DNA from: an uncultured Ruminiclostridium sp.
GTDB taxonomy: Bacteria; Bacillota; Clostridia; Oscillospirales; Ruminococcaceae
Direction of reading: 5' to 3'
NCBI GenBank assembly: GCA_934490165.1
Contig: CAKSTB010000026.1
Location: 1-29,076, forward strand
Length of the DNA: 29,076 nt
The notes under the pieces were generated by a model. The model saw nothing but the letters and a program-made list of their open reading frames with translations. It searched no databases and was not told the DNA's origin. Both the position numbers and the translations under genes were made by a program. Within the stretch, counting starts at the first letter, position 1. Every line of letters starts with the position of its first letter. This document shows positions 7,381 to 14,774 of this stretch, piece after piece.

Positions 7381-9904
7381 TATATCGGATTTTTCATACA
7401 GATATCCCGGCTGTGACAACCCTGCGCTGAGTAGGATATCATTCAGTATAGATAAAGGCGAGTTTATCGTACTGTGCGGAAGCTCAGGCAGTGGAAAGTC
7501 AACTCTTTTAAACCTGATGAAATCGCCCGCAGAAGCGGGAAAATCAAGCGGGAACATAAGCTTTGACGGGAGCTTTGCGGGATATGTTTCGCAGTTTCCC
7601 GATGACCAGATAGTCTGCGACAAGGTGTGGCACGAGCTTGCTTTCGGTGCGGAAAGCATAGGGCTTTCACAGTCAGAGATACGCTCAAGAGTAGCGCAGA
7701 CCGCCCTGTTTTTCGGTATTGAGGAGCTTCTTTACCGCGACTGTGACAAGCTCTCAGGCGGTCAGAAGCAGATGATAAACTTAGCATCGGTCATGGCTAT
7801 GAAGCCCGATGTGCTTCTCCTTGACGAACCGCTGTCACAGCTCGACCCGATAGCGTCTGCACAGTTTATCTCTCTGCTTGTAAGAATAAACAAGGAGCTT
7901 GGCACTACGATAATAGTTGCCGAGCATCAGCTTGGCGGGCTGTTGTCAGCCGCGAAGCGCGCAATACTGCTCGACGGCGGTAAAATCGACTGTGACGGCA
8001 ATATTGATATGCTGATAAAGCGTCTTTCCGACACCGCTCACCCTATGCTTGCAGAGATGCCTGCGGGTGTAAGAGCAACCGCTTCTGTAGCTACGGCACT
8101 GCCGCTTCTTGATGTCCCGTCTGCGCGCGACTGGTATGCTTCTTACGGCGAGCAACATAAGCTTACCGCTCCCGCAAATAATGACAGCAACACGGAAAGC
8201 GACAGCTGTATAACGATAAAAAATCTCAGCTTCGGCTACAAAAACAGCGACAGAGATATCATAAGAAATCTGTCGCTTGATATAAAACGTGGCTTGGTGA
8301 CTGCAATTATGGGCGGAAACGGAGCGGGAAAATCCACGCTTTTAAACCTTATTTGCGGCACGTTGAAACCATCTGCCGGTAAGATAAGCGTAAACGGAGG
8401 CAGGCTCGGATTTCTGCCGCAAGACCCCACGCTCCTTTTCAGTAAGGAAACGCTCGCAGAAGAGCTCGGCGACAATGCCGACAAGACAGCCGAAGCGTTC
8501 GGGCTTTCGCATCTCCTCGCACGTCACCCGTTCGACTTGTCGGGCGGTGAAAGGCAGAAGGCGGCTATTGCGAAGCTCGTTTCATTCGGCGCTGATATAC
8601 TGCTCCTTGACGAGCCGACAAAGGGCGCTGATGCTGAGTACAAGCATATGTTCTCCGCTCTTCTTGATAAGCTTAAGGCACTCGGAAAAACAGTGATACT
8701 TGTAAGTCATGATATGGACTTCTGTGCCGAAACCGCAGATAAGTGCGCCCTGCTCTTTGACGGACAGGTAAGCGTGTGCCTGCCGCCGTCGGAATTTTTC
8801 ACCTCGTCGGCATTCTTTACTACCGACAGTGCAAAGATCGCATCGGGAATATGCGAAAATGTATACACGGTTGACAGGCTTATAAGCTCGATCGGCGGAA
8901 AAGCCGAAAAGCATAATAATGAGCCTGAAAAATTCACTGATATCACCGATAAAAGCGGTTCTGCCGCTGTCGGACAGCACGAACGCAGAGAAAAGCGCCA
9001 AAAGCTGTCAAAATTCAGAAAGGCAATGCTGATTATCGGAGGTATAGGGTTTGCGGCGGTGCTTCTTTTAAGCACCGGTATCTTTCCGTTTAATATACCG
9101 TCCGAGCCGTTCTGGCTTCAGTATGCGGTGCTGTGCGTGCCTATGATAATGCTTATAGCGGGGGCTGCACCTGAAAACACAATGGCTAAGCCGCCTGCTA
9201 CTGTCAGGAAAATATCGCCCTCCGATATAACGGCGGGAATTACTACCGTTATCCTGATACCGCTTACCGTTGTGCTCGGCACATTGTTCATACCAGACAG
9301 TATGAGAAAGCATCTGCTTATCACTCTTGCAGTGCTGACAGAATGCCTTGCGGCATTTTTTATAAGCTTCGAAAAAAAGAAGCCCTCGGCTAAGGATATA
9401 ACGGTGCTCAGTGTACTGTGTGCGGCGGCGGTCGCGGGCAGAGAGCTGTTTTATATGTTCCCGCAGTTCAAACCTGTGGCGGCGATAGTGATTATAAGCG
9501 GCACGGCGCTTGGAGCTCAGGCGGGCTTTCTTGTGGGTGCGGTATCAATGCTTGTATCCAATCTTCTGTTCGGGCAAGGTATGTGGACTCCGTGGCAGAT
9601 GCTTGCTATGGGTCTGCTCGGATTTTTTGCGGGTATTATTTTCTCACGCAAAAGAACGACCTTTGCTCTTTGCATATACGCGTTTTTCTCGGTGCTGATC
9701 TTATACGGCGGCATAATGAATATATCAAGCGTTCTTACCTACACCACCGATATAAATCTACAGACTGTTGCCGCATATATCATCTCGGGAATACCGTTTG
9801 ACCTTATCCACGCAGTTTCAACCGTAATATTTATTTTGATAATCGGAAACGCTCTTCTTAAGAAATGTTGCCGATTAAGGGCAAAATTCGGGCTTTTTCA
9901 ATAA
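7367..9904 (+). CDS. Fused ECF ATPase-ATPase-S component, probable corrinoid importer
   Basis: This 845-residue protein joins three parts. ATPase 1 has Walker A GSSGSGKS at 38-45, signature LSGGQ near 129 and Walker B VLLLDEP near 149. ATPase 2 has Walker A GGNGAGKS near 315, LSGGE near 391 and ILLLDEPT near 411. A membrane region (about 553-840) follows, with about ten helices. Its last six (about 675-840) resemble an ECF S-component of the CbrT-like kind, including RELFYMFPQFKP, GFLVGAVSMLVSNLLFGQG and TPWQMLAMGLLGFFAG. The first ATG in frame (7517) would remove Walker A. An in-frame stop at 7349 leaves only ACG (7367) or ATA (7361) as full-length starts. GGAGGG (7355-7360) is 6 bases before the ACG, so I place the start there, 14 bases inside ecfT. 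Cobalamin as substrate is inferred from the riboswitch and neighbours. Confidence 0.82.
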   Translation, partial: TKLYNISDFSYRYPGCDNPALSRISFSIDKGEFIVLCGSSGSGKSTLLNLMKSPAEAGKSSGNISFDGSFAGYVSQFPDDQIVCDKVWHELAFGAESIGLSQSEIRSRVAQTALFFGIEELLYRDCDKLSGGQKQMINLASVMAMKPDVLLLDEPLSQLDPIASAQFISLLVRINKELGTTIIVAEHQLGGLLSAAKRAILLDGGKIDCDGNIDMLIKRLSDTAHPMLAEMPAGVRATASVATALPLLDVPSARDWYASYGEQHKLTAPANNDSNTESDSCITIKNLSFGYKNSDRDIIRNLSLDIKRGLVTAIMGGNGAGKSTLLNLICGTLKPSAGKISVNGGRLGFLPQDPTLLFSKETLAEELGDNADKTAEAFGLSHLLARHPFDLSGGERQKAAIAKLVSFGADILLLDEPTKGADAEYKHMFSALLDKLKALGKTVILVSHDMDFCAETADKCALLFDGQVSVCLPPSEFFTSSAFFTTDSAKIASGICENVYTVDRLISSIGGKAEKHNNEPEKFTDITDKSGSAAVGQHERREKRQKLSKFRKAMLIIGGIGFAAVLLLSTGIFPFNIPSEPFWLQYAVLCVPMIMLIAGAAPENTMAKPPATVRKISPSDITAGITTVILIPLTVVLGTLFIPDSMRKHLLITLAVLTECLAAFFISFEKKKPSAKDITVLSVLCAAAVAGRELFYMFPQFKPVAAIVIISGTALGAQAGFLVGAVSMLVSNLLFGQGMWTPWQMLAMGLLGFFAGIIFSRKRTTFALCIYAFFSVLILYGGIMNISSVLTYTTDINLQTVAAYIISGIPFDLIHAVSTVIFILIIGNALLKKCCRLRAKFGLFQ

Positions 9905-9930
9905 ATTCGACAAAATTTATTACATTTTTT
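9900..9930 (+). terminator. Weak terminator at the end of the corrinoid operon
   Basis: AATAAATT (9900-9907) pairs perfectly with AATTTATT (9914-9921), and TTTTTT follows at 9925-9930. The stem is entirely AT except for the CG in the loop, so it would be a weak terminator. It includes the stop codon of the ECF ATPase gene. Confidence 0.45.
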
Positions 9931-9961
9931 GACTATTTTCGACTTTATTTTTAATTCGTTA

Positions 9962-9990
9962 TTGCAATACGTCTTACTTTAAATTATAAT
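9962..9990 (+). promoter_or_regulatory. Promoter of the 86-residue orphan gene
   Basis: TTGCAA (9962-9967) and TATAAT (9985-9990) have a 17-base spacer. The small orphan gene starts at 10026, about 30 bases after the expected transcription start. A second TATAAT lies at 10005-10010 without a matching -35 box. Confidence 0.6.
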
Positions 9991-10025
9991 TTTATTAGCA
10001 GTATTATAATGAAAGGTGGGCGTAT

Positions 10026-10286
10026 ATGTCTTATGTACTTGAAATAACTGACGACAACGGCGAGATAAAGTACGTTTCAGCAGGTACGGCTACCGTATAT
10101 TGTCCGGAATATGCTTCAAGATATGAAGATAAAAGGAGCGCCATGACGGTGGGAACAACACTTATAAAGAGCGGACGTTTCTCAAGCTTTGAGGTGCGGC
10201 AGTTAAGCTACGAGCTTTGTCTTAAAGCGTATAAAAGAAACCGTGCAAGGTCGTTTTTTCTGCCTTATCCGGATAATTTCAAATGA
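10026..10286 (+). CDS. Hypothetical 86-residue protein
   Basis: I do not recognise this protein. ATG 10026 follows an AAAGGTGGG binding site at 10012-10020 and a good promoter, and an intrinsic terminator lies about 60 bases past the stop, so it looks like a real single-gene unit. The first half contains short beta-like segments (YVLEITDDNGEIKYVSAG). The second half is basic and helical, ending in KRNRARSFFLPYPDNFK. No signal peptide, membrane helix or cysteine cluster is seen; there is one Cys in each half. It follows the corrinoid operon but has its own promoter, so a functional link is not implied. Confidence 0.65.
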   Translation: MSYVLEITDDNGEIKYVSAGTATVYCPEYASRYEDKRSAMTVGTTLIKSGRFSSFEVRQLSYELCLKAYKRNRARSFFLPYPDNFK

Positions 10287-10344
10287 TAGCGACCGCAGTT
10301 ATAATTCATAAAAACAAGGGGGGCTATGACACAACCCGAAAAAG

Positions 10345-10391
10345 AAAAGTGAGTCGAAGCACAAAAAATAGTGCGCACGGCTCACTTTTTT
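10345..10391 (+). terminator. Intrinsic terminator after the orphan gene
   Basis: AAAAGTGAGTCG (10345-10356) pairs with CGGCTCACTTTTTT (10378-10391), with one mismatch. An inner GCAC/GTGC stem (10359-10362 with 10371-10374) extends the hairpin. The A-run on one side and T-run on the other could make it work in both directions. Confidence 0.75.
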
Positions 10392-10533
10392 GATATGTGG
10401 AGGAAGTTTGTTTTTAGTATAATTCTGTTATATCGTTTTAGTAATTAACATTCATAGCAGGCTACCGATACTGCTTTTTGCAGGATAGCACTTCTCGGGT
10501 TCGCTATTCCATTTGATGACGTTGCTGCTATGA

Positions 10534-10612
10534 ACGAGGGAGACAACCCAAGGGAAGAGAGGAAGGCGCTCCAAAGGCGCTTTTCCCTCTCCCCTTAGGT
10601 TTTCTCCCTCGT
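10534..10612. repeat. Large imperfect palindrome
   Basis: ACGAGGGAGA (10534-10543) pairs with TCTCCCTCGT (10603-10612). Pairing continues inward through AAGGG/CCCTT to GGCGC (10565-10569) facing GCGC around a loop at about 10570-10575. About 30 of 36 positions per arm match. There is no T-tract directly after it, so a palindromic interspersed element or structured RNA is as likely as a terminator. Confidence 0.7.
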
Positions 10613-10780
10613 GCTCCCACTTTCCTGACTCCTCATCTCTTCTGCCATAAAGGGGTGTTGGCGATAAGACACACAAACGATTGCGTTTAATAAGCCGTCA
10701 TAAGCGGGTCGCTCCGCTCTGTTCGACCCGGGGGGCTGTGCAGATATCTCAGGATAGTGCGTTTTTTGGAAGTTTCGGTG

Positions 10781-10872
10781 ACAGTGCAGTTGCACTGATA
10801 CACTCACGAAATTATTAGCACCTTGTCGATATCAAAACTGTTTTCAGCGTTGTCAGCTGTATATTCTATTGT
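10781..10872. repeat. Diverged direct repeat, copy A
   Basis: Begins ACAGTGCAGTTGC, runs through CGAAATTATTAGCACCTTGTC and AAACTGTTTTCAGCGTTG, and ends ATTGT. The same order of blocks recurs 280 bases downstream at roughly three-quarters or more identity by eye. I could not assign a coding function to either copy. Confidence 0.75.
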
Positions 10873-10941
10873 ACTGCCGCATTGTTTTTATCCGCTCTAC
10901 CAATTAGATAAATAACAACACGCTCCGCCAAGCACAAATTC

Positions 10942-11006
10942 TTGGCTCCCTTGCTAAAGGTGAGCTTCTGTTGCTGAGGCAAGCTCAGCCAACTATTGAG
11001 GGATCG
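10942..11006. repeat. Degenerate interspersed repeat (GGCTCCCTTG type)
   Basis: The layout TTGGCTCCCTTGCTAAAGG, GAGCT, a variable stem and ATTGAGGGATCG matches a short intergenic repeat I recall from gut Oscillospiraceae genomes, here in eroded form. The assignment rests on memory of the pattern, not on a search. Confidence 0.45.
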
Positions 11007-11060
11007 CTTGCTATTAACTTTTTCGCTTCTGCCATCACCTCCGCTAACAATCTCTCAGTC

Positions 11061-11151
11061 ACAGTGCAGTTGCTCCGATGAACTCGCGAAATTATTAACA
11101 CCTTGTCAGCACGGAAACTGTTTTCAGCGTTGCCGGCACAATATTTATTGT
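11061..11151. repeat. Diverged direct repeat, copy B
   Basis: Second copy of the 10781-10872 repeat. It begins ACAGTGCAGTTGC, keeps CGAAATTATTAACACCTTGTC and AAACTGTTTTCAGCGTTG, and ends ATTGT, with substitutions and a one-base length change. Confidence 0.75.
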
Positions 11152-11206
11152 TTTAACATTTTTATAATGTGTTGCATTGTAATTTTAATGAGGTTTTATA
11201 AACTGA

Positions 11207-11244
11207 GAAGCTGTGATGAAATTTTAGCATTTCGTCACAGCTTC
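11207..11244 (-). terminator. Terminator-like hairpin after the histidine kinase gene
   Basis: GAAGCTGTGATGAAAT (11207-11222) pairs with ATTTCGTCACAGCTTC (11229-11244) over 16 positions with a single non-Watson-Crick pair. It sits immediately past the stop of the minus-strand kinase gene. The T-rich tail is better on the plus strand, so direction is uncertain. Nearly the same stem ends the rplJ-rplL operon at 29004-29039. Confidence 0.65.
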
Positions 11245-11250
11245 TTTTGT

Positions 11251-13782
11251 TTATTTATTTTCTTCTCTCAGTCTTGCAAGTGTCCGGCAAAGAAGATCGA
11301 TGTTTGCGGGTTTCGCAAGATGTGCATTCATACCTGCCCTTACCGTTTCACTGACATCTTCCGCAAAAGCGTTTGCGGTAAGTGCGATTATAAACACAGT
11401 ACCTGCGTCGCTTCGCGAAAGCTGTCTTATTGCCTTAGCGGCTTCACAGCCGTTCATAACCGGCATATTCATATCCATAAGTATAAGGTCGATATCGTTT
11501 TCCTGCGACTGAGCAAACTTATCCAAAGCCTCCTTGCCGTCACACGCCTGTGTAACGCCGGAACCGCAGGTTGTGAGCATATCGTACATTATCTCACGGT
11601 TAAGCTCGTTATCGTCGACGAGCAGGATATTCATACCCCTCAGGATATCTCTTCCTACTGTCGTTTGCGGCTTTTCTGCCGATGAATGTTCCTTATCGGG
11701 CATAAGCGGCAGAGTTACCGTGAACTTTGTGCCGACACCGATCTTGCTCTCTACGCTTATAGTACCGTTTTTCTGAGATACAAGGCTCTTTACTATCGCA
11801 AGACCAAGTCCTGTGCTGTTATGGCTTCCCGCGCCGAACTGCGAGCCGCGGCTATACGGATCAAACAGCTTAGGCAGGAATTTTTCCGAAATGCCTATTC
11901 CGGTATCCTCCACCGTGAATATATAATTACTGCTGTTTTCGCCAGCCTGCCTTGCGGTCACTGTTATGGTATCATCACGGTTAGTATATTTCAACGCATT
12001 GCCGACAAGGTTTATAAGTATCTGTGAAAGCTTCAGCGGGTCGCCTATTACCTTGCTGTTTTCAACAGCGATATCAAGTACAAATTTCTTTTCTTCGTTC
12101 TTTGCACGCTCGGCTATGGGCTGCATCATTGAACGTATTTCACTCTCAAGGTCAAAGTACTTCTTCTCGATCGGTGACTGACCCTGCTCAAGACGCGATA
12201 CCTCAAGTATATTATTAACAAGCTCCAGCATACGCCGTCCGGTAATATCGGTTTTTCTGTAATAATCAAGTCGCTTTTCCTCAGGACACGCAGGGTCGGC
12301 GGCAAGCTCGTTCATTCCGAGTATTATATTTATCGGCGTTCTCAGCTCGTGGCTCATAGACGCAAAGAACTGCTCCTGCGAGCGCTTGCTGTCCTCTGCC
12401 TCCTTGAGTGCTCCCTCAAGCAGCTTTATATGCTGCTGCTGACGTTTCTTTTCCTCATCTATGACATGGAACGCTATAACCGCCTTTTTACTGTTCACAT
12501 CGTCATCAAGGAACAGATTTACCGTCATCCACTTCTTTACGCCATCGATCTCTCTTACAAAGCTGCCGCCGTAGTTTTCGGTGCGCCTTTCAACATTTTC
12601 CCTTACCTTATCAAGCGAAAACGCACAACGCATCTCATGTGCCGTATCATCGTCCATAAACGAGCAGACACCCGACAGAAAATCATCGTACCGACCGGTC
12701 TGCGACAGAATTTTTTTAATATCGTTCGTGCCTTTTATCATGGCGTATGCACCTTCAACGGTATCAACGCGATAAATCGCATAGAATGAGTTACACAGCG
12801 CACGGATCGTATCCGAGGCGCGGAGTGTCATTGTGGCAACCCTGCGCTCTCTCAGCCACATAAAAAGTACGATAACAAACAGTCCTGCAAACAGCACTAT
12901 GTACATACTTATCATCCAGTTGAGCTGAGAGGTAAGTACCGATAGCGGCACTGTCATGACAACCGTCCAGCCGTTGTCCAGCGCAGTATAGAAGAACGCT
13001 CTCTTTTCACCCTCAAAATCGATTATATTGTCTGTGTCGCTGTGATTATTGTACATTCTCATGTACAGGTTCTGCGAATATTGATTTATAGTGTCCCTAT
13101 CCACCTTGAACGGTGTTTTCGCATATACCGACTCACCATACTGGTTGAACACATAGAATGCGGCGCGCTCGGGCAGGTCGATATCCGAATGATTTGTGTC
13201 GAGGTTCTCATCGGTAAGGTCAATGATCACAGCGTTGCCTGTAACCTGATTTGCCGCTGAAACCGTAACGACATTTGATCTGTTCTTTTCGGTAAGGTAT
13301 GTATTTGTAAATATCACCTCGCCGTTGCCGGCAAGTGCCATTTTATACCATTCCTGCTTTTTATAGTCATATGTATCAATGCCCTCAACATCATCAGATG
13401 CAATAAGCTTGCCATTTAAAACAACATAGCACAACTGATTTTCATCATTGGTAGACGACTTTGCCTGTCTGAAGAATGTGCGTATTACATTCAACATACG
13501 TTCCTCGGATAAGTTTGCGCTAACCATATCGTTTATCTGTATCAAGCCGAGCTCAATGATAGTCGAATACATTTTTATATTCTTCTCTTCATCGGCGGCA
13601 TAACTGCGGATAAGGTTATTGCCGAGCAAGTTTGCATTGTTTAAAACTGCCGTATATGAGCCTGCTATTCCGACAAACGCAACGATAAATATAAGTGCCA
13701 GTATGGCAAGCATAAGCAATGGCATACGCTTTGCGCGTTTTTCGGTGGCCTCGTAAAATCTTTTCATAGTTCCTTTCTTCAA
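11251..13782 (-). CDS. Hybrid sensor histidine kinase with receiver domain
   Basis: This 843-residue membrane kinase starts at ATG 13782 with AAAGGAAC upstream. A transmembrane helix at about 20-43 and another at about 288-310 flank a 240-residue extracytoplasmic region that looks like a Cache-type sensor (KQEWYKMALAGNGEVIFTNTY). A PAS-like segment (about 335-445) and a coiled coil follow. The HisKA box is FFASMSHELRTPINI, with the phospho-accepting His at 478. The HATPase region has NLVGNALKYTN near 594, DTGIGIS and STGLGLAIVKS. A C-terminal receiver (about 712-843) has acidic VDD, the acceptor Asp in LILMDMNMPVMNG near 767 and a late LTANAF. No Hpt or DNA-binding output is encoded nearby, so the partner is elsewhere. 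A terminator separates it from the nucleoside transporter operon; the ligand is unknown. Confidence 0.9.
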   Translation of the reverse strand: MKKGTMKRFYEATEKRAKRMPLLMLAILALIFIVAFVGIAGSYTAVLNNANLLGNNLIRSYAADEEKNIKMYSTIIELGLIQINDMVSANLSEERMLNVIRTFFRQAKSSTNDENQLCYVVLNGKLIASDDVEGIDTYDYKKQEWYKMALAGNGEVIFTNTYLTEKNRSNVVTVSAANQVTGNAVIIDLTDENLDTNHSDIDLPERAAFYVFNQYGESVYAKTPFKVDRDTINQYSQNLYMRMYNNHSDTDNIIDFEGEKRAFFYTALDNGWTVVMTVPLSVLTSQLNWMISMYIVLFAGLFVIVLFMWLRERRVATMTLRASDTIRALCNSFYAIYRVDTVEGAYAMIKGTNDIKKILSQTGRYDDFLSGVCSFMDDDTAHEMRCAFSLDKVRENVERRTENYGGSFVREIDGVKKWMTVNLFLDDDVNSKKAVIAFHVIDEEKKRQQQHIKLLEGALKEAEDSKRSQEQFFASMSHELRTPINIILGMNELAADPACPEEKRLDYYRKTDITGRRMLELVNNILEVSRLEQGQSPIEKKYFDLESEIRSMMQPIAERAKNEEKKFVLDIAVENSKVIGDPLKLSQILINLVGNALKYTNRDDTITVTARQAGENSSNYIFTVEDTGIGISEKFLPKLFDPYSRGSQFGAGSHNSTGLGLAIVKSLVSQKNGTISVESKIGVGTKFTVTLPLMPDKEHSSAEKPQTTVGRDILRGMNILLVDDNELNREIMYDMLTTCGSGVTQACDGKEALDKFAQSQENDIDLILMDMNMPVMNGCEAAKAIRQLSRSDAGTVFIIALTANAFAEDVSETVRAGMNAHLAKPANIDLLCRTLARLREENK

Positions 13783-13783
13783 A

Positions 13784-13818
13784 AGCCGACTTTATATGCC
13801 ATATATAAAGCCGGCTTT
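13784..13818 (-). terminator. Terminator of the nucleoside transporter operon
   Basis: AAAAGCCGACTTTATAT and ATATAAAGCCGGCTTTT face each other across a short loop, with one mismatch in the stem. Read on the minus strand, the hairpin ends in a T-run. It lies between the last permease gene (stop at 13830) and the kinase start (13782), separating two transcription units. Confidence 0.75.
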
Positions 13819-13829
13819 TATCTGTAAAT

Positions 13830-14774
13830 TTATCTTTCTTCTCTGAAGTACGCTTCGCCGAGCGCCTTGGGCGGCTGATTTTCTTTCTTCTTTCTCATTG
13901 CTATGAAAATCAGCACTATAATAGTGGCGATGTAAGGGAGCATTGTTAAAAACTGTGAGGGTATCTGTATCTCCCAACCCTGCATCTTATAATTAAGTCC
14001 TCTGAGCATACCGAAAAGATATGCCGCAAAGATAGCCTTGAGCGGATTCCATGTACTGAATATGATAAGCGCTACAGCTATCCAGCCCGCACCTGCGGTA
14101 ACATTATCCTGCCATGTTGTCAGGAATGCGGTAGACAGATACGCTCCGCCAAGACCACACAGAAAACCACCGAGCAGAATATTTACATACTTATGAAGAG
14201 TTACGTTGATACCCGAAGCGTCAGCCGCACCGGGGTTTTCGCCGATAGCTCTTACATAAAGTCCGAGCTTTGTCTTGTTGAGATAGAAGTATGCAAGCAC
14301 CGCAACCGCAAGTCCGAGCCATACATATATATCCTGTGAGAATATAGCCTCGCCGAGTATCGGAATGTTGCTGAGAAGCGGTATTTCTATCGGACGGAAA
14401 GCCGAGCTTACAGACTGCGGTATCTGTTCGCTTGATACCCAACCGCCGATAAGACCCGAAACACCCGTGCCGAATATAGTCAGTACAAGACCTGTAACGA
14501 CCTGATTACCGCGGAGCGTGACCGTAATAAACGCATAGATAAGAGCGCCTGCCGCACCCGCAGCACCTGCCGCCAGCATAGCGAGCAAGGGGTTTCCCGT
14601 AGCACACGCGACGGTAAAGCCGAGCGCCGCACCCATAAGCATCATACCCTCGACACCGAGGTTCATATGTCCGACCTTTTCACAAAGGATGCCGCCGACT
14701 ATCGCAAACAGTATCGGAGTACCTGTCTGAATGGCTGTCTGTAAAAACAGACCTATCTGTTCTAAGATCTCCAT
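13830..14774 (-). CDS. nupQ: Nucleoside ABC transporter permease, NupQ/BmpD type
   Basis: This 314-residue polytopic membrane protein has about eight to nine hydrophobic helices. It carries signatures of the BmpABC/branched-chain amino-acid-type permease family: GGILCEKVGHMNLGVEGMMLMGA near the N-terminus and a cytoplasmic loop with RAIGENPGAADASGINV. Its ATG overlaps the stop of the upstream permease by one base (TAATG), showing tight translational coupling. It would form a heterodimer with the 355-residue permease and work with the double ATPase and the BMP lipoprotein. In B. subtilis the NupNOPQ system takes up guanosine. The nup symbol is by analogy; the actual ligand here is not shown. 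Confidence 0.88.
   Translation of the reverse strand: MEILEQIGLFLQTAIQTGTPILFAIVGGILCEKVGHMNLGVEGMMLMGAALGFTVACATGNPLLAMLAAGAAGAAGALIYAFITVTLRGNQVVTGLVLTIFGTGVSGLIGGWVSSEQIPQSVSSAFRPIEIPLLSNIPILGEAIFSQDIYVWLGLAVAVLAYFYLNKTKLGLYVRAIGENPGAADASGINVTLHKYVNILLGGFLCGLGGAYLSTAFLTTWQDNVTAGAGWIAVALIIFSTWNPLKAIFAAYLFGMLRGLNYKMQGWEIQIPSQFLTMLPYIATIIVLIFIAMRKKKENQPPKALGEAYFREER

Larger units (their letters stand above)
10392..11206. other. Non-coding stretch rich in palindromes and repeats
   Basis: No open frame here has a believable start, codon pattern or recognisable product. The stretch holds a 79-nt imperfect palindrome (10534-10612), a GGGTCG/CGACCC hairpin near 10708-10731, two diverged copies of a 91-92-bp direct repeat (10781 and 11061), and a degenerate GGCTCCC...GAGGGATCG interspersed repeat (10942-11006). 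It looks like a site where intergenic repeats have accumulated. Confidence 0.6.

Noticed and set aside
10392..11206. tRNA or rRNA gene
   Set aside because: No cloverleaf with the GTTCGA-type T-arm and CCA end fits. The GGGTCG/CGACCC hairpin stands alone.
10392..11206. Transposase or insertion sequence
   Set aside because: Repeats and a palindrome are present, but there is no transposase frame or matched terminal inverted repeats enclosing one.
10996..11685. 229-residue plus-strand frame
   Set aside because: It overlaps the receiver-domain end of the kinase gene and a repeat region. Its Cys-rich, unpatterned translation is not protein-like.
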